A DNA stretch of 31,371 bases from Blattamonas nauphoetae. Lineage: Eukaryota; Preaxostyla; Oxymonadida. The notes below the pieces were generated by a model. That model saw only the letters and a list, made by a program, of their open reading frames with translations, was not told the origin of the DNA and ran no database searches. Position numbers and translations under genes: made by a program. Positions 17,311 through 27,097 of the stretch are shown in pieces. Position 1 is the stretch's first letter, and the number at the start of each line of letters is the position of its first letter. The DNA lies in the NCBI GenBank assembly GCA_033064195.1, contig JARBJD010000585.1:1-31371 (forward strand), given 5' to 3'.

Positions 17311-18599
17311 TCGATCACTCATTTCTCACAAGTGATAGTTTCGTTCTAATTCTTCGCGTTTTGGAATCTCCTGAACTGTGGGATCATCGTGGTATGCTTC
17401 TTTTTTAACTTTTTCCGAACTTTTGCAGAGATATTTGAGGTTTCAGGATCGTCATCAGATCTCGAAACTTTCATGTAAAAACGAGTATGCCACTCTCATT
17501 TTCAACTTAATTCAGCTCTGTTTTAACTGTTTTTGATAGAACTTTCACCTCATATTCATTCGTTAGCATTTCATTTTTGGTCCCACTTCTGTCTTCATTT
17601 TCTCGTTGTTTACTCTTTTTAACCACTTCATTCATGTTTCTTTCTCTGTAACTTTTTCTCTGGAATTTCACACTAATTCTCGTTTACTGAGTTTTCCGGA
17701 CTTTTGCAGAGATCCGCCATTCAACGGCTCACTTCATATCTCGGAATTTTTCCGAAAAAACCAACATTTCACGTACTTTTTTGAATCATTTTTGTTCTTT
17801 TTAAGCGAAAAAAACCGGAACACAGACCTAATTTTCACTATTGGTGCCACATTTCACACCGTTTTCACGATCGTCAATTTCCCTCTCAGTTTCATACTTG
17901 CCCGTTTCATTGTTGGTTGTTTCGCTTTCTTTTACTCTGTTTTTGTGAAAAAGTTGATGAAAAGTTGACTAAAATGATGTGCTAGTGAAGTGAGAACGGC
18001 CCACAAAATGGGGATGAGATGAGTAAAATGAAGAGGAGTAATGGTTCAACTCGAGGTGAAATGTGGAGAGAATGATGTGAGAAAGAAGGGGCTGAAGTGG
18101 TGTTCAAACATGCAAACACTGTGAAAAGCTGTGAAATGACGAATCAAAAAAGTGAAATTTTGAGACAACTATCCGACAAAAAATTCTGAAAATTCAGGCA
18201 CAGCCTTCTCGAATGATGAGAATGAAGGAATTGTTAGTGAAAATCGGGGCAAAAATCTAATAGTGTGCAAGTTGTGCAAAAATGTTGTGTCAAAACGGTG
18301 ATGTGAAGAACCAACAAAATGAAACTAAGGAAATGCACTATACGTCTCGCGTCGACTTATGTTCGTTAAAATGATGCAATAACGGAGTAAATGAAGTGAA
18401 AGTAGTGAAATGTGAAAATTCATGAAAAAGTGTGCGAACCTTGTGGTGTCAAAAGTTTTCAGAGATGAATGACACAAAAAGACGCCAACTAGCGTTTTCA
18501 CACCCAAAAACACCGTAAGACGACGAAAAGTGATCAAAAGGACATAGTCCCGAACGTCCATACCTTTTCTAAAAAAATCTCAAAAAACGCGAAAAAACC
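17311..18599. other. Non-coding A/T-rich stretch right of element 1
   Basis: I see no supported gene. 17400-17960 has T- and C-rich runs (TTTTCCGAACTTTTGCAGAG near 17406, with a variant near 17693). 17960-18560 switches to A/G-rich text with scattered GTGAAATG-like words that loosely recall the composition of bases 1-900. It may be the decayed outer part of element 1 or host DNA. Confidence 0.5.
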
Positions 18600-18602
18600 T
18601 CA

Positions 18603-19200
18603 TAGATGTGTCATTAACCCGATTCTGTCAACAACCCGGAACATGGGGTTGAAACAAACCATATTGGTCAAACTAAGAAAAAAATAAAATTTTAAAATTT
18701 TCTCTCTTGGCGAATCGGAGAAAACCTCAAAAAACCTCGTTTAAGGCCCTTTTGGTAGTGTGTCCAAATCATATCTCCACAACCTGTGGACCAATTTTGA
18801 TGAAATTTTCCACAGAAACGTTTTTTTCGAGAAAAGAATTTTTTGCAAAAATTTTGAAAAAAAAATGTTGGGTATTTGGAAAGTTGCGAAAAAACGTTAT
18901 TTTTCTCGACAAAAAATTTTTTGGGAAAAAAATTTTCTTTTTTTTGTGAGTCTTTTTTCGATATATTTACGATAAAAACGCTTTTTATTTGGTTTAAAAC
19001 GGATATCTGGTTGTGGAGATCTGAGCTGAAAAAGTTTGAAAAATGTGTGTGTTCCTGCTGTATACAGTGTTTTGAGGTTTTCTCCGATTCGCCTCGATAG
19101 AAAATTCTCAAATTTTATTTTTTTCTTAGTTTGACCAAAACGGTTCATTTCAACCCCAGGTTCCGGGTTGTTGACACGGACCGGGTTAATGACATATCTA
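18603..19200. mobile_element. Foldback DNA transposon, family A, copy 2 (inverted)
   Basis: This 598-bp copy matches 5085-5684 when reversed, including the doubled GTGTCATTAACCCGG-like end unit and the CATATCTCCACAACC block in both arms. TCA flanks it at 18600-18602 and 19201-19203. Short frames inside it arise from the palindrome and are not genes. Confidence 0.9.
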
Positions 19201-19203
19201 TCA

Positions 19204-19533
19204 ATGGGTCGGATCAAACCAAAAATCTCAGAAGTGCTTTTTATCGAAAATCCTACCTTTCAAAATGATTTCCGTCACAATCAAACGTGTTTGAACACAA
19301 TTTGAGCCATAAAGCAGTTCATAGTAGCAAAATCCGAACATCGACTTTTTCGTCACTTTTTCGACCTAAGTTCGGTACGTAGCTCGATGAATTCCCAACC
19401 GATTTTCATCGGGATTGTTTTGATCGATGACCGACAATGTCCCCGAGATTTTAGAATTTTTTACAGAATTTTTCGAAATGGTTCAACTGTTGGTTTCCGT
19501 TGATTTGTGGTCAAAAATAGATTTTCAGTAGTT
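19204..19533. other. Non-coding stretch
   Basis: No gene or recognised repeat. It separates the foldback transposon from the end of the three-repeat gene. Confidence 0.5.
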
Positions 19534-20127
19534 TCAAGACCTATCATGGTACTTTCTCAGGTGAGGACGGTCTCCAAAATACAGCCAATTATCCAAGCGA
19601 ACGAAATACTCATTCTTTGTTCGTAAATCACGATATTTGAATGGCTCAAGTACCTTTGTGTATGTTCCAATGAGTTCACAATTCTCTTTTTTCAATTCAT
19701 TTTCAACAAACGATTGTGTGTAATGTTTTCGTTGACAATTATGAGCTCGATATCCTTTCATCCATTTCGAGGGAATCACTTTCCATTCGACTCCTTCGTA
19801 CCGGTATGTGACAAGTGAATCAGCATACTTGTATTCAGAAATAAGTTCACAATTTTCATTTTTCAATGACTCAAGAAACTTTTCTTTGGTACAACAATTG
19901 GATACACGAAGGTATCTCTGACGATTCGTATGTGGTCTAGATCCTTTGACAAAACGCGGTAAGTACACTCGATAAATATCATCTGGTTTATCTTCGTGAT
20001 AATATTCGAAAGTACTCGATGTGAGATATGTTGTGCCTTGTCGATTGAGAGTTGGTGGAACTTTCATCTTCAAATTTTCTTTGTCCAAAATTTCCTGTAG
20101 TTGATTTGGTGTTAAGACGCTGCTCAT
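19534..20127 (-). CDS. Three-repeat protein related to gene O
   Basis: The 197-residue protein starts MSSVLTPNQLQEILDKEN. The start is fixed by the early-type motif just upstream; a farther ATG at 20217 would put the motif inside the frame. It holds one degenerate and two clear ~50-residue units: LESLKNENCELISEYKYADS...YEGVEWKVIPSKWMKG..AH and SFVENELKKENCELIGTYTK...FVRLDNWL...PHLRK. The last unit is nearly the same as the second unit of gene O (HYTQSFVENELKKxNCELxG). It lies outside the recognisable limits of both Polinton pieces, so it is either an outer gene of element 1 or a leftover of a third copy. The frame looks whole. A nucleic-acid-binding role is inferred. Confidence 0.6.
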   Translation of the reverse strand: MSSVLTPNQLQEILDKENLKMKVPPTLNRQGTTYLTSSTFEYYHEDKPDDIYRVYLPRFVKGSRPHTNRQRYLRVSNCCTKEKFLESLKNENCELISEYKYADSLVTYRYEGVEWKVIPSKWMKGYRAHNCQRKHYTQSFVENELKKENCELIGTYTKVLEPFKYRDLRTKNEYFVRLDNWLYFGDRPHLRKYHDRS

Positions 20128-20130
20128 TTT

Positions 20131-20146
20131 ATCCAAATTAAAAAAT
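20131..20146 (-). promoter_or_regulatory. Early-type promoter motif of the three-repeat gene
   Basis: Minus-strand CAATTTTTTAATTTGGATAAAATG is intact, which supports the 20127 start. Confidence 0.5.
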
Positions 20147-20461
20147 TGAATAAAAAAAGAATTCGACTTTGTTTTTGGAAAGTACTCAAAAAAAGCTTCA
20201 AAAAGGACACTTTTCAAGACGTCCTTTTTTGGCGATTATTTTCAAATTTAGGGCACTTTTTTGATGTCATCAAAATGTCATAAATTCCTTTTAATACAAG
20301 ATCCAAAAATGATCAATCGGCCTTGACTTTTAGTTTTGATTTCTCGATCGAGACCAATGTGGTTCTCATTTCTTCTCTATAACTACTAAAATTAAGTGTC
20401 TATCACGTTTATTTAAGCCACAGGAAACACTTCTTTCAAACTTGGACAGGGTCTCCGTCCA
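20147..20461. other. Non-coding stretch
   Basis: A/T-rich with no supported gene; the text turns more G+C-rich near 20410, where the transposase-like segment begins. Confidence 0.45.
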
Positions 20462-20810
20462 ATGTCCGAGAGGAACGAGGTTTTGTCCGTCCGTTGCTCA
20501 TCATTACTGGACGAAACTTTTGCCTCATCCGCCCCGTTCCACAATGTTATCGTGGCTGTAGAGCCCAACGACCCAAGACCCATAGTCCCACATATACCGA
20601 TCCCCCCGAAAATCACCCTGATATTGACTGTGTGTGCGGATGGAGAGGCTTTTCCGACAATCATGATGGTCCCATCTCAACAACTTGCGCCGGAATATTC
20701 TCCATATAGATCACCATCACTCTATATTCAGCCATCCCCACAGACGCGGATGACCAACACACTCTTCGCAACGCTTTTCCAAATGATTATCATTCCCGCC
20801 ATCGAACATT
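20462..20810 (+). pseudogene. Fragment resembling a DDE transposase (pogo/jerky type)
   Basis: The plus-strand frame contains KITLILTVCADGEAFPTIMM, a strand pattern like the 'v...saDG..lPp..i' segment of DDE_1 transposases. Farther on, MTNTLFATLFQMIIIPAIEH resembles the 'w.t...F..w....fiP' helix that follows it. Base use is more G+C-rich than on either side. Both ends of the transposase are missing: it is a ~115-residue internal piece that abuts the cut ATPase gene at 20811. It may be part of the event that truncated element 2. The family call is tentative because no catalytic triad can be traced in so short a piece. Confidence 0.4.
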
Positions 20811-21008
20811 TTGGAGCTTGGCAACCTCTCGAAGAGCATTGAACGTTTTCCCACTTCCTCTGTTTCCAACGAGGACATTTACACTATTGCGATTGAAATT
20901 TACGTCTGGCTGTATTTGTGATTGGACTTCATGAGAAACATTCCTATTTGATGCTTCGCTAATTTTTGCATTCACATATGCTATTAGAGATACTTTTGAT
21001 CTTTGCAT
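20811..21008 (-). pseudogene. ATP: Packaging ATPase, N-terminal remnant (element 2)
   Basis: About 65 codons remain, starting MQRSKVSLIAYVNAKISEAS and including the Walker A stretch NVLVGNRGSGKTFNALREV. The match with element 1 stops sharply at the transposase-like segment. It diverges from gene H across the same type of shared promoter as in element 1. Confidence 0.8.
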
Positions 21009-21043
21009 TTATGATTTATCACTAATTAAAATATAGTTTTGGA

Positions 21044-21054
21044 TTTTTTATTTT
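21044..21054 (+). promoter_or_regulatory. Late-type promoter motif of gene H (element 2)
   Basis: TTTTTTATTTT; an ATG at 21057 is out of frame with H, so the start at 21070 is preferred. Confidence 0.5.
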
Positions 21055-21069
21055 CTATGAAATACACAG

Positions 21070-22022
21070 ATGTCGCAAAAGATAGTGTACCAAAAAACAG
21101 CAAGAAAAGCACAACCAAAGAAACCAAAAATGAGTTATTCACAAGATACTCAAGCAGCAATGAAAAGAATCTATGCTGATGATGACATTCGCACCAAATT
21201 CAATTCTGCACTCAGTAATGTTCCATCAGCCTTAGAGTACATTGAAAGAACTGGACAAAATTGGACTGTTCAAATGGAAAAACATGGAAAAGTACCAGAT
21301 GTGATGATTTATGACAAAGAAAGTAATGATCTGATTGCAGCCAATGGATTTATGCTTGCACCATACAACAGTCGACCTGTCGTCGAGACATACTATTCAA
21401 TGAATCCTACACCAGATATGCGTAGACAACAACCATATTCATCATTTCGTCCAGATCATGGAAGAAGAATCAAGGCAGCACACAACAACTTCCTCAAGAC
21501 TGGAACGTACGATTTGCCTGGAAACTATCATGAAGTCAGTTATGGAGACATGCAAAAACAACGATCACAACAACCATATGCAATAATGAAGAAAGCAGTT
21601 GGTGACTATATGACGAATGTTTTGAAGGTGTATCGTGCCAGTAAAGATCATCCAGTTGACGTTAGCAATGGAATCTTGGACTACATGGTTTCAATTCAAT
21701 TCAGTCTAAAATAGCATCAAAGATGTGGGACAAATGGCTTGAAGATAATGTTCAAAACTTCGTAAGCACAAATGAAGAATGTCAGAGAGTCAAGAACAGA
21801 AAAGACTTCAAAGAATTGGTAAATCCACAATTTCTTGACATTACGACAACAAATCCAACATATTTGAGTGAATTCCTTGGTCAATACAATGTTGAAATAT
21901 CAACAATTCTGAATCAACTGACAAATGAAGCATATCGAACAAGAGATGCAGGACAATATCAACAAGTCTATTTGCCTGAATACGCTCGATTCGCACACTT
22001 GGAGAAAGAAATGGAATCATAA
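21070..22022 (+). pseudogene. Late gene H (element 2), about one break
   Basis: It matches 8208-9152 through most of its length: MSQKIVYQKTARK, then ALEYIERTGQNWTV, LAPYNSRPVVETYY and YGDMQKQRSQQPYAIMKKAVG. The C-terminal quarter is the most diverged part and ends differently from element 1. The copy is a fossil with about one break. Confidence 0.75.
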
Positions 22023-22036
22023 AACATTAAAATCAA

Positions 22037-22049
22037 TTTTTTATTTTTA
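22037..22049 (+). promoter_or_regulatory. Late-type promoter motif of gene G (element 2)
   Basis: TTTTTTATTTTTA with the same ATAGAAAGTG spacer as in element 1. Confidence 0.5.
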
Positions 22050-22058
22050 TAGAAAGTG

Positions 22059-22676
22059 ATGCAGCCAATTCTAAGTTGTCAATTTACAAAACACACAAGT
22101 TTTTCTTCAGTTCCAACGTCAATCACCAACAATGTCATCATCGATAATAAAGGATCAACTTCTGGAAGACCAAAGCTCGAAGATCGAAATGATCAAGGTG
22201 CCAATGTTGAAATGAACAATGAATCAGGTATTTATGATCCACCACCACTAGAGATCTATCCATCAGCACCGTGCAACGCACAGAGAACTCCGTTCGATCC
22301 AATCCAAAGCCGATCCATTCCACTTCGAGAATATACATCCAATGTAGCAGCTTTCAAAGATCAACTATTGCTCGTGTACAAGAACGCATTCGCTTGTGAA
22401 AAGAAACTATTGAATAATCTCATTGAACCATCAAAGAAACTGATCACAAACCAAAGTGATTTATGTGCACTGATTGCTACACTCACTGGGATCAACGATG
22501 TGGTGATTGAACTGGATGACCTGTCTGACAAGTGCTTATGCCTGAATAAACTCCCAGTGTTTAGAACCATTTTCAAGATCCTTGTTGGTGGAAAAGACAT
22601 GAGTATTGCCTATAATGAAGCATACAACACGATTCTCAATTATGGCATTTCTCTGACGAAAGCTATTCCTCGCTAA
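22059..22676 (+). CDS. Late protein G (element 2), looks whole
   Basis: The 205-residue protein starts MQPILSCQFTKHTSFSS. The N-terminal ~105 residues are polar and variable between the two elements, including length differences. The C-terminal half (AFKDQLLLVYKNAFACEKKL through ISLTKAIPR) is almost identical in protein sequence. It includes two Cys-containing helical stretches but no recognised motif. Strong conservation of the helical half suggests it contacts other virion parts. The start after the late-type motif is shared with element 1. Confidence 0.65.
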   Translation: MQPILSCQFTKHTSFSSVPTSITNNVIIDNKGSTSGRPKLEDRNDQGANVEMNNESGIYDPPPLEIYPSAPCNAQRTPFDPIQSRSIPLREYTSNVAAFKDQLLLVYKNAFACEKKLLNNLIEPSKKLITNQSDLCALIATLTGINDVVIELDDLSDKCLCLNKLPVFRTIFKILVGGKDMSIAYNEAYNTILNYGISLTKAIPR

Positions 22677-22694
22677 AATTATAAATGAATTGTA

Positions 22695-22706
22695 TTTTTT
22701 ATTTTT
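22695..22706 (+). promoter_or_regulatory. Late-type promoter motif of gene F (element 2)
   Basis: TTTTTTATTTTT, then ACATAAATG. Confidence 0.55.
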
Positions 22707-22712
22707 ACATAA

Positions 22713-23090
22713 ATGGCACCAGGAAGTTTCAACAAACTCAAAAATATCGGCAAACAATTCTTTCAATTCATCAAACCTCTTGCTCCAACACTGCTTCAAG
22801 TCGGTGGTGGCTTGCTCTCACAAACGAACAACAAGTTTGGACAAACTGCTGGAGGAATCCTCAGTGGCTGAGGCGGAATGATGGACGTATATCAGCAAAA
22901 CAAAGCAATGAATCAGTCACAAAAGTCTCAACGACAGGACTTTTCAGATCAAAGACATCAAATGATCGTCTCGCCAGAGGCTTCGAACCCTCACAGGGTG
23001 AGAGAATATGATCCTCCACGAAACGCTCGATACTCTAATGATGATATGCCTCAATCGTCAAATTCAAAGATTCAATTCAAAGGTTTATAA
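22713..23090 (+). pseudogene. Small MAPG gene F (element 2), about one break
   Basis: It starts MAPGSFNKLKNIGKQFFQF exactly as in element 1. The region is 69 bases longer than its partner, with the extra length in the linker before EYDPPRNARYSNDDMP. The extra part contains a 20-base segment that recurs at 27586. The copy is a fossil with about one break. Confidence 0.7.
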
Positions 23091-23106
23091 ATAAATGTAA
23101 ATCCAG

Positions 23107-23119
23107 TTTTTTAATTTTA
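23107..23119 (+). promoter_or_regulatory. Promoter motif of gene E (element 2), changed form
   Basis: TTTTTTAATTTTA replaces the TATTTTTATTTTT of element 1, so it drifts toward the early-type form. The spacer is ACAGAA. Confidence 0.4.
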
Positions 23120-23124
23120 CAGAA

Positions 23125-23427
23125 ATGGCACCAGGTTGGTTATCAAAATTAGCAGGAGTCGGTAAAACCATTCTCAGAATTGGAGCACCATTTTTAAATC
23201 TCATTCCCTTCGTTGGACCAGTGATTTCTAAGATTGCACAGACAGGTGTGGAGATGATCCCAGACGTGAAATCGGATCAACAAATCCATGTAGAAAAGAT
23301 GGCACAGTATGAACAAGCAATCAATGAAGGAAACAATACACTAGCGAATCAGCTCAGAGGTGAAATACTGAGATTGGAAGAAAAGCTGAAGCCAAAACCA
23401 AAGATAAAGAAAGTCAAAAAGAAATAA
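23125..23427 (+). CDS. Small MAPG protein E (element 2), looks whole
   Basis: The 100-residue protein starts MAPGWLSKLAGVGKTIL. The hydrophobic segment FLNLIPFVGPVISKIAQTG and the helix IPDVKSDQQIH are nearly unchanged from element 1, and the tail is again Lys-rich (KPKIKKVKKK). Differences are mostly conservative, which fits a protein under selection when the lineages split. A membrane-active or core virion role is inferred, as for the element 1 copy. Confidence 0.65.
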   Translation: MAPGWLSKLAGVGKTILRIGAPFLNLIPFVGPVISKIAQTGVEMIPDVKSDQQIHVEKMAQYEQAINEGNNTLANQLRGEILRLEEKLKPKPKIKKVKKK

Positions 23428-23436
23428 TAAATATTG

Positions 23437-23449
23437 TTTTTTTATTTTT
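23437..23449 (+). promoter_or_regulatory. Late-type promoter motif of MCP1 (element 2)
   Basis: TTTTTTTATTTTT ends 6 bases before the ATG, the same spacing as in element 1. Confidence 0.55.
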
Positions 23450-23455
23450 GATAAA

Positions 23456-25318
23456 ATGAACTCACACATTACACATCTGACAAACAAAAGACATGGAGCC
23501 TCAACATTGACTGGAAACACCACAGGATCAATCAAGTACACCAGAGATGATATTGGTCAAATACAACAACAATTAATGTCTGAACATCATGTTAATTTTC
23601 TCTTAAACGATGGAGCACACAGTACCTCAATTCAGGAGTTGAAACCATCAGAGAATTCACGCTTCTACAAAGGACAAGAAATAATCATTCCACTGACCGG
23701 TAATCAAGACATCTGTCAAATCGATGATTCCTTCATGACGTTCACAATGACAGCAACATTGAAACTCAATAATTGGCAATGGGAAACTGGAAAAATTGGA
23801 TCTTTGATGAATGAGAGAATATTCATCTTTGTTGGACTCAAGCATTCAGCATCCATCTTTAGTAGATTTACTGTTCTTCACAACAATCAAAGAATCATCA
23901 GCACAGCAAACAATGACGTTTCAATGGAGTCTCACATCTACAATATGATCAAACCAAAGAGTCAATTGGAGAATCGTAAGCATGCACATACACCATGGCA
24001 GAATGCTTGGAATCATGACGAATCTGTTGCAGGTGTCTATATTCCATTGTCAGACTTCACATCGGTGTCACAAGCTGGTCATTTCACTGATACAATTAAG
24101 GTACCGATTCGTGTGTCAATCAATCTTGAAGATCTTCTCATTTTCTCTGGAATGACTGACTATCCCAAATGTCTGTTTGGTGATTTGAAATTGAGTGTGT
24201 ACATTAATGAAGATACATTTGTTTGTTGTCCAGTGAATCCAGAACTCACTTTGAAGAATACACTCTCGACCTACATTGGCTCAACCAAACCACCAATCCA
24301 TCATGCAATCGCTGATTGTCAACAGCATCGTCCATGGTTTTTCCACTCTCTTCTTGCAAACTGCACTAAGAATTTTGTTCAAATTGGCCAATCATTTAGG
24401 ATATCAGCAGTGACTCAAGACATTTACTATAATTCAGCAGGAACAGTTGCTAAAGAACCAAAATTTGTGGATCAGTACATATCATTGAACATTATTGATT
24501 ATCAGATTGATGATGTGTATTGCATGAGTGCTGGATACAAAATGAAAGAAATAGCGAAAGAGAGTCTGAAGAAGATGTATCAGGATCGTCCTGGAACAAT
24601 TCCAGCAGAAAAGATCTCGTTCTATCCATTTCAGAAGACGCCAACTGCAACAGGTATTGATTGTACTCAACAGATGGTTCTCGTGAATGCCAAAGACATC
24701 ATGCTCCTCTTCCGTCACTACGACAATGAAGTCACTTGTTTCCACAATCCAATGCAGAAAGATCTTCGTGTGCATCTACTCAACAAATACTATCCAGAAA
24801 ACTGGACATCGACGATTGGCGCTCGCTTCTATCAGTTTGCATTGTCGACTCTCAATCTTGATTCATACCTCACTGTTCCAGATGATTTGGAGCGTTCATT
24901 GACGGATTCACTTGTTGAAGAACATCTCGAAGGTGGTAGAACATATCCAAATGAAACAATGGCAAGAGTGCGACCGATTCATGACAATACTGATTTTCTT
25001 TTATGCTTTTCAACACAACGAAGTGGATGTCCAACAAACTGCAATGATTCCATCAGTTCCAGAGGTCAAAATGTTCCAGTCACTTTGAGATCAAGTCCGA
25101 TTTACCAAGGTCTGATTGATACATACTACAATGTTCTCGATCCAAGTCAAAAGGGAGGTGATATGACAACATTTACGCATCCTCCAGCACCGATTCTAGC
25201 AACTACTGCAACAACTTGGTGGGTCTTACGATTCGTTAATGACGAACCTAAAGTTGAATACTATCCAAATCATACACTGAAAGCATTACATAAGGAACTC
25301 GGAATACCGAAATCATAA
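23456..25318 (+). CDS. Capsid-type protein MCP1 (element 2), looks whole
   Basis: The 620-residue protein is within the usual 500-700 range of Polinton major capsid proteins. It has no signal or membrane segment. Beta-rich stretches are separated by loops, for example IPLTGNQDICQIDDSFMTF, IPIRVSINLEDLLIF-like (VPIRVSINLEDLLIF here) and KCLFGDLKLSVYIN. The second half has MVLVNAKDIMLLFRHYDNEV, and the end has PPAPILATTATTWWVLRF and a terminal helix. Two halves with repeated strand patterns fit a double jelly roll, but the fold is inferred. It is the uninterrupted counterpart of 4406-6868 and shows the empty site for the transposon there. The stop lies 46 bases before MCP2. Confidence 0.65.
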   Translation: MNSHITHLTNKRHGASTLTGNTTGSIKYTRDDIGQIQQQLMSEHHVNFLLNDGAHSTSIQELKPSENSRFYKGQEIIIPLTGNQDICQIDDSFMTFTMTATLKLNNWQWETGKIGSLMNERIFIFVGLKHSASIFSRFTVLHNNQRIISTANNDVSMESHIYNMIKPKSQLENRKHAHTPWQNAWNHDESVAGVYIPLSDFTSVSQAGHFTDTIKVPIRVSINLEDLLIFSGMTDYPKCLFGDLKLSVYINEDTFVCCPVNPELTLKNTLSTYIGSTKPPIHHAIADCQQHRPWFFHSLLANCTKNFVQIGQSFRISAVTQDIYYNSAGTVAKEPKFVDQYISLNIIDYQIDDVYCMSAGYKMKEIAKESLKKMYQDRPGTIPAEKISFYPFQKTPTATGIDCTQQMVLVNAKDIMLLFRHYDNEVTCFHNPMQKDLRVHLLNKYYPENWTSTIGARFYQFALSTLNLDSYLTVPDDLERSLTDSLVEEHLEGGRTYPNETMARVRPIHDNTDFLLCFSTQRSGCPTNCNDSISSRGQNVPVTLRSSPIYQGLIDTYYNVLDPSQKGGDMTTFTHPPAPILATTATTWWVLRFVNDEPKVEYYPNHTLKALHKELGIPKS

Positions 25319-25345
25319 ACGAGCGAAAGAAAATTATGATATTGT

Positions 25346-25358
25346 ATTTTTTATTTTT
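25346..25358 (+). promoter_or_regulatory. Late-type promoter motif of MCP2 (element 2)
   Basis: TTTTTTATTTTTC followed by TATAAATG, nearly identical to the element 1 copy. Confidence 0.55.
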
Positions 25359-25364
25359 CTATAA

Positions 25365-27053
25365 ATGAGAAGTATCAGAGCAAATCAATCCAAACCAACA
25401 TCAACATTAATTGAACAAATTGAAGTGCAATCATACATGCCAAAACAGTGGGATTCAGAACCACACGTGTATTCAATTCAAGAAGTACATCCAACAAATC
25501 CTCCAATACCGTGCAGAATCACAGACGAGATTGAAGTTCCATTGTGCTATGACGGACATGATGTGACTGAGTTTTCGAAGAGTCATTTACGAATAGATCT
25601 AACGATCACCATTCCATATGTGAAACCAACATCATCCAGTTTGGGTCCGTATGTTGATGAAAATGGAATGTTCTTTGGTTACAAATCATCCTCGGATGCA
25701 ATTCGAGATATGAGACTCGTCGACAGTCAAGGTAATATTATTGACAATTCACTACAGAATAATCACATCCATGAATCATTTCTTTATCACACATTCAAGT
25801 CACATGAAGAGAAAAACAACATGAAGCATTGCTACAGTCTTTGGGAAAATGTTCAGAGAATGGATCCAAGTGTGTGGATTCTACTTTGCTCCGTTAAACA
25901 CAGAATTTCAAACAATCACGAGAACAATTCCGTTGGTTATTCCATTTGTAAATTTGCTTCCACTGAGTACATTTGATCAGTATCCGAATTCCATCTTTGG
26001 TAATCTCCGGTTGAGATTTCATTTAACAACCGAATCACTTGTTTACTGTCCAATTCGGACATCCACAGTCATCCGAAAACATTGGAAAACAGTCGCGAAC
26101 AAAATCCGGATAAGTTGTTGATGAATCTTTCAGACCCAGCAGAAATGGACCTTCTGCGTGATGGAGAATTCTCAAATTTAACACAGGAATTTACACAAAT
26201 CGGAAATCCAGTTCAACAATATAAGTCACGTAACAGTCCATCATCCTCAGGAATTTCAGAGATTTCTACAATGGAAGCAACCATCACTGTCCTTTCTTCA
26301 TCGGTAGATAAAGCCACATCAATTTGCTACGGATATCAAATCACAGATGCAACAAAACAATCACTCTTCAATACATATTCAAAGACTCTTTATGTTCTGA
26401 AAGCAGAAAGAATTGACACACAATCATTTCAATCAAAAGCGAATGCCATGGGAGTGAGATCAAACATCAGTATCAAACTCAACAATCTCATGAATCTGAT
26501 GTGCATATTCCCAGAACGACCTAACGAGTGTACAGTTTTCAGAAATCCTCAGTATGTTGGTCAATTCGAAATGCTTGGATCCAACTTCCCCAATTTCCCA
26601 ATGTCAACAATCTCACCAGAGTTCTATCAAATGATGATGGTGAACGGTGATTTCATTGGATGTTCTGCAACAGAAGAGTTCGAAAATTCCATTTGTGTAC
26701 CTCGCACTTATTTCTACAAAGAAACAGAAAATGAATATAAACGAAAAAGACCAGTGACAGACGCAACTTCTTTCACATTCATGGTGCCAACAGATCGAAG
26801 TGAAATCGCTGGTGGTGAAGAAGGTATTTCGACAGCAGAATCTGTCAATATTGTCTACAGAGGAACCCCAATCAAACAAGGTGAACTAGATCCATATTTC
26901 ACATCAACTCCAGAAGGTCCTCCTCCACCAATTCTCGCATTACATCAGGCAACATATTGGTTGTTCTGGATCGAAAATGGACAACCACGGGTGAGATATG
27001 TCATTGATCGACGACTCCAAGAAGCATATGAAGAAGTGAAGAGAGGTTATTAA
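25365..27053 (+). pseudogene. Capsid-type gene MCP2 (element 2), about two breaks
   Basis: It matches 2665-4353 from MRSIRANQSKPTSTLIEQIE to the identical end EAYEEVKRGY. The middle, around the variable surface-like loop after the FGNLRLRF strand, is the most diverged; the last 250 codons are very similar. The copy is a fossil with about two breaks. Confidence 0.7.
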
Positions 27054-27071
27054 TGACAAAACACTTTTTGA

Positions 27072-27084
27072 TTTTTTTATTTTT
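27072..27084 (+). promoter_or_regulatory. Late-type promoter motif of gene B (element 2)
   Basis: TTTTTTTATTTTT with a long 14-base spacer, as in element 1. Confidence 0.5.
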
Positions 27085-27097
27085 GCTAAAAACAACA

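Noticed and set aside
17606-17968. 120-codon plus-strand frame
   Set aside because: Its Phe/Ser-rich composition follows T-rich non-coding DNA and shows no domain.
18692-19217. Long overlapping frames on both strands
   Set aside because: They lie inside the palindromic foldback transposon, and the same pseudo-frames recur in its other arm.
23107-23124. TTTTACAG as a trans-splice acceptor before gene E
   Set aside because: The other late genes lack an AG at this place; the match arises from a change in one copy of the promoter motif.
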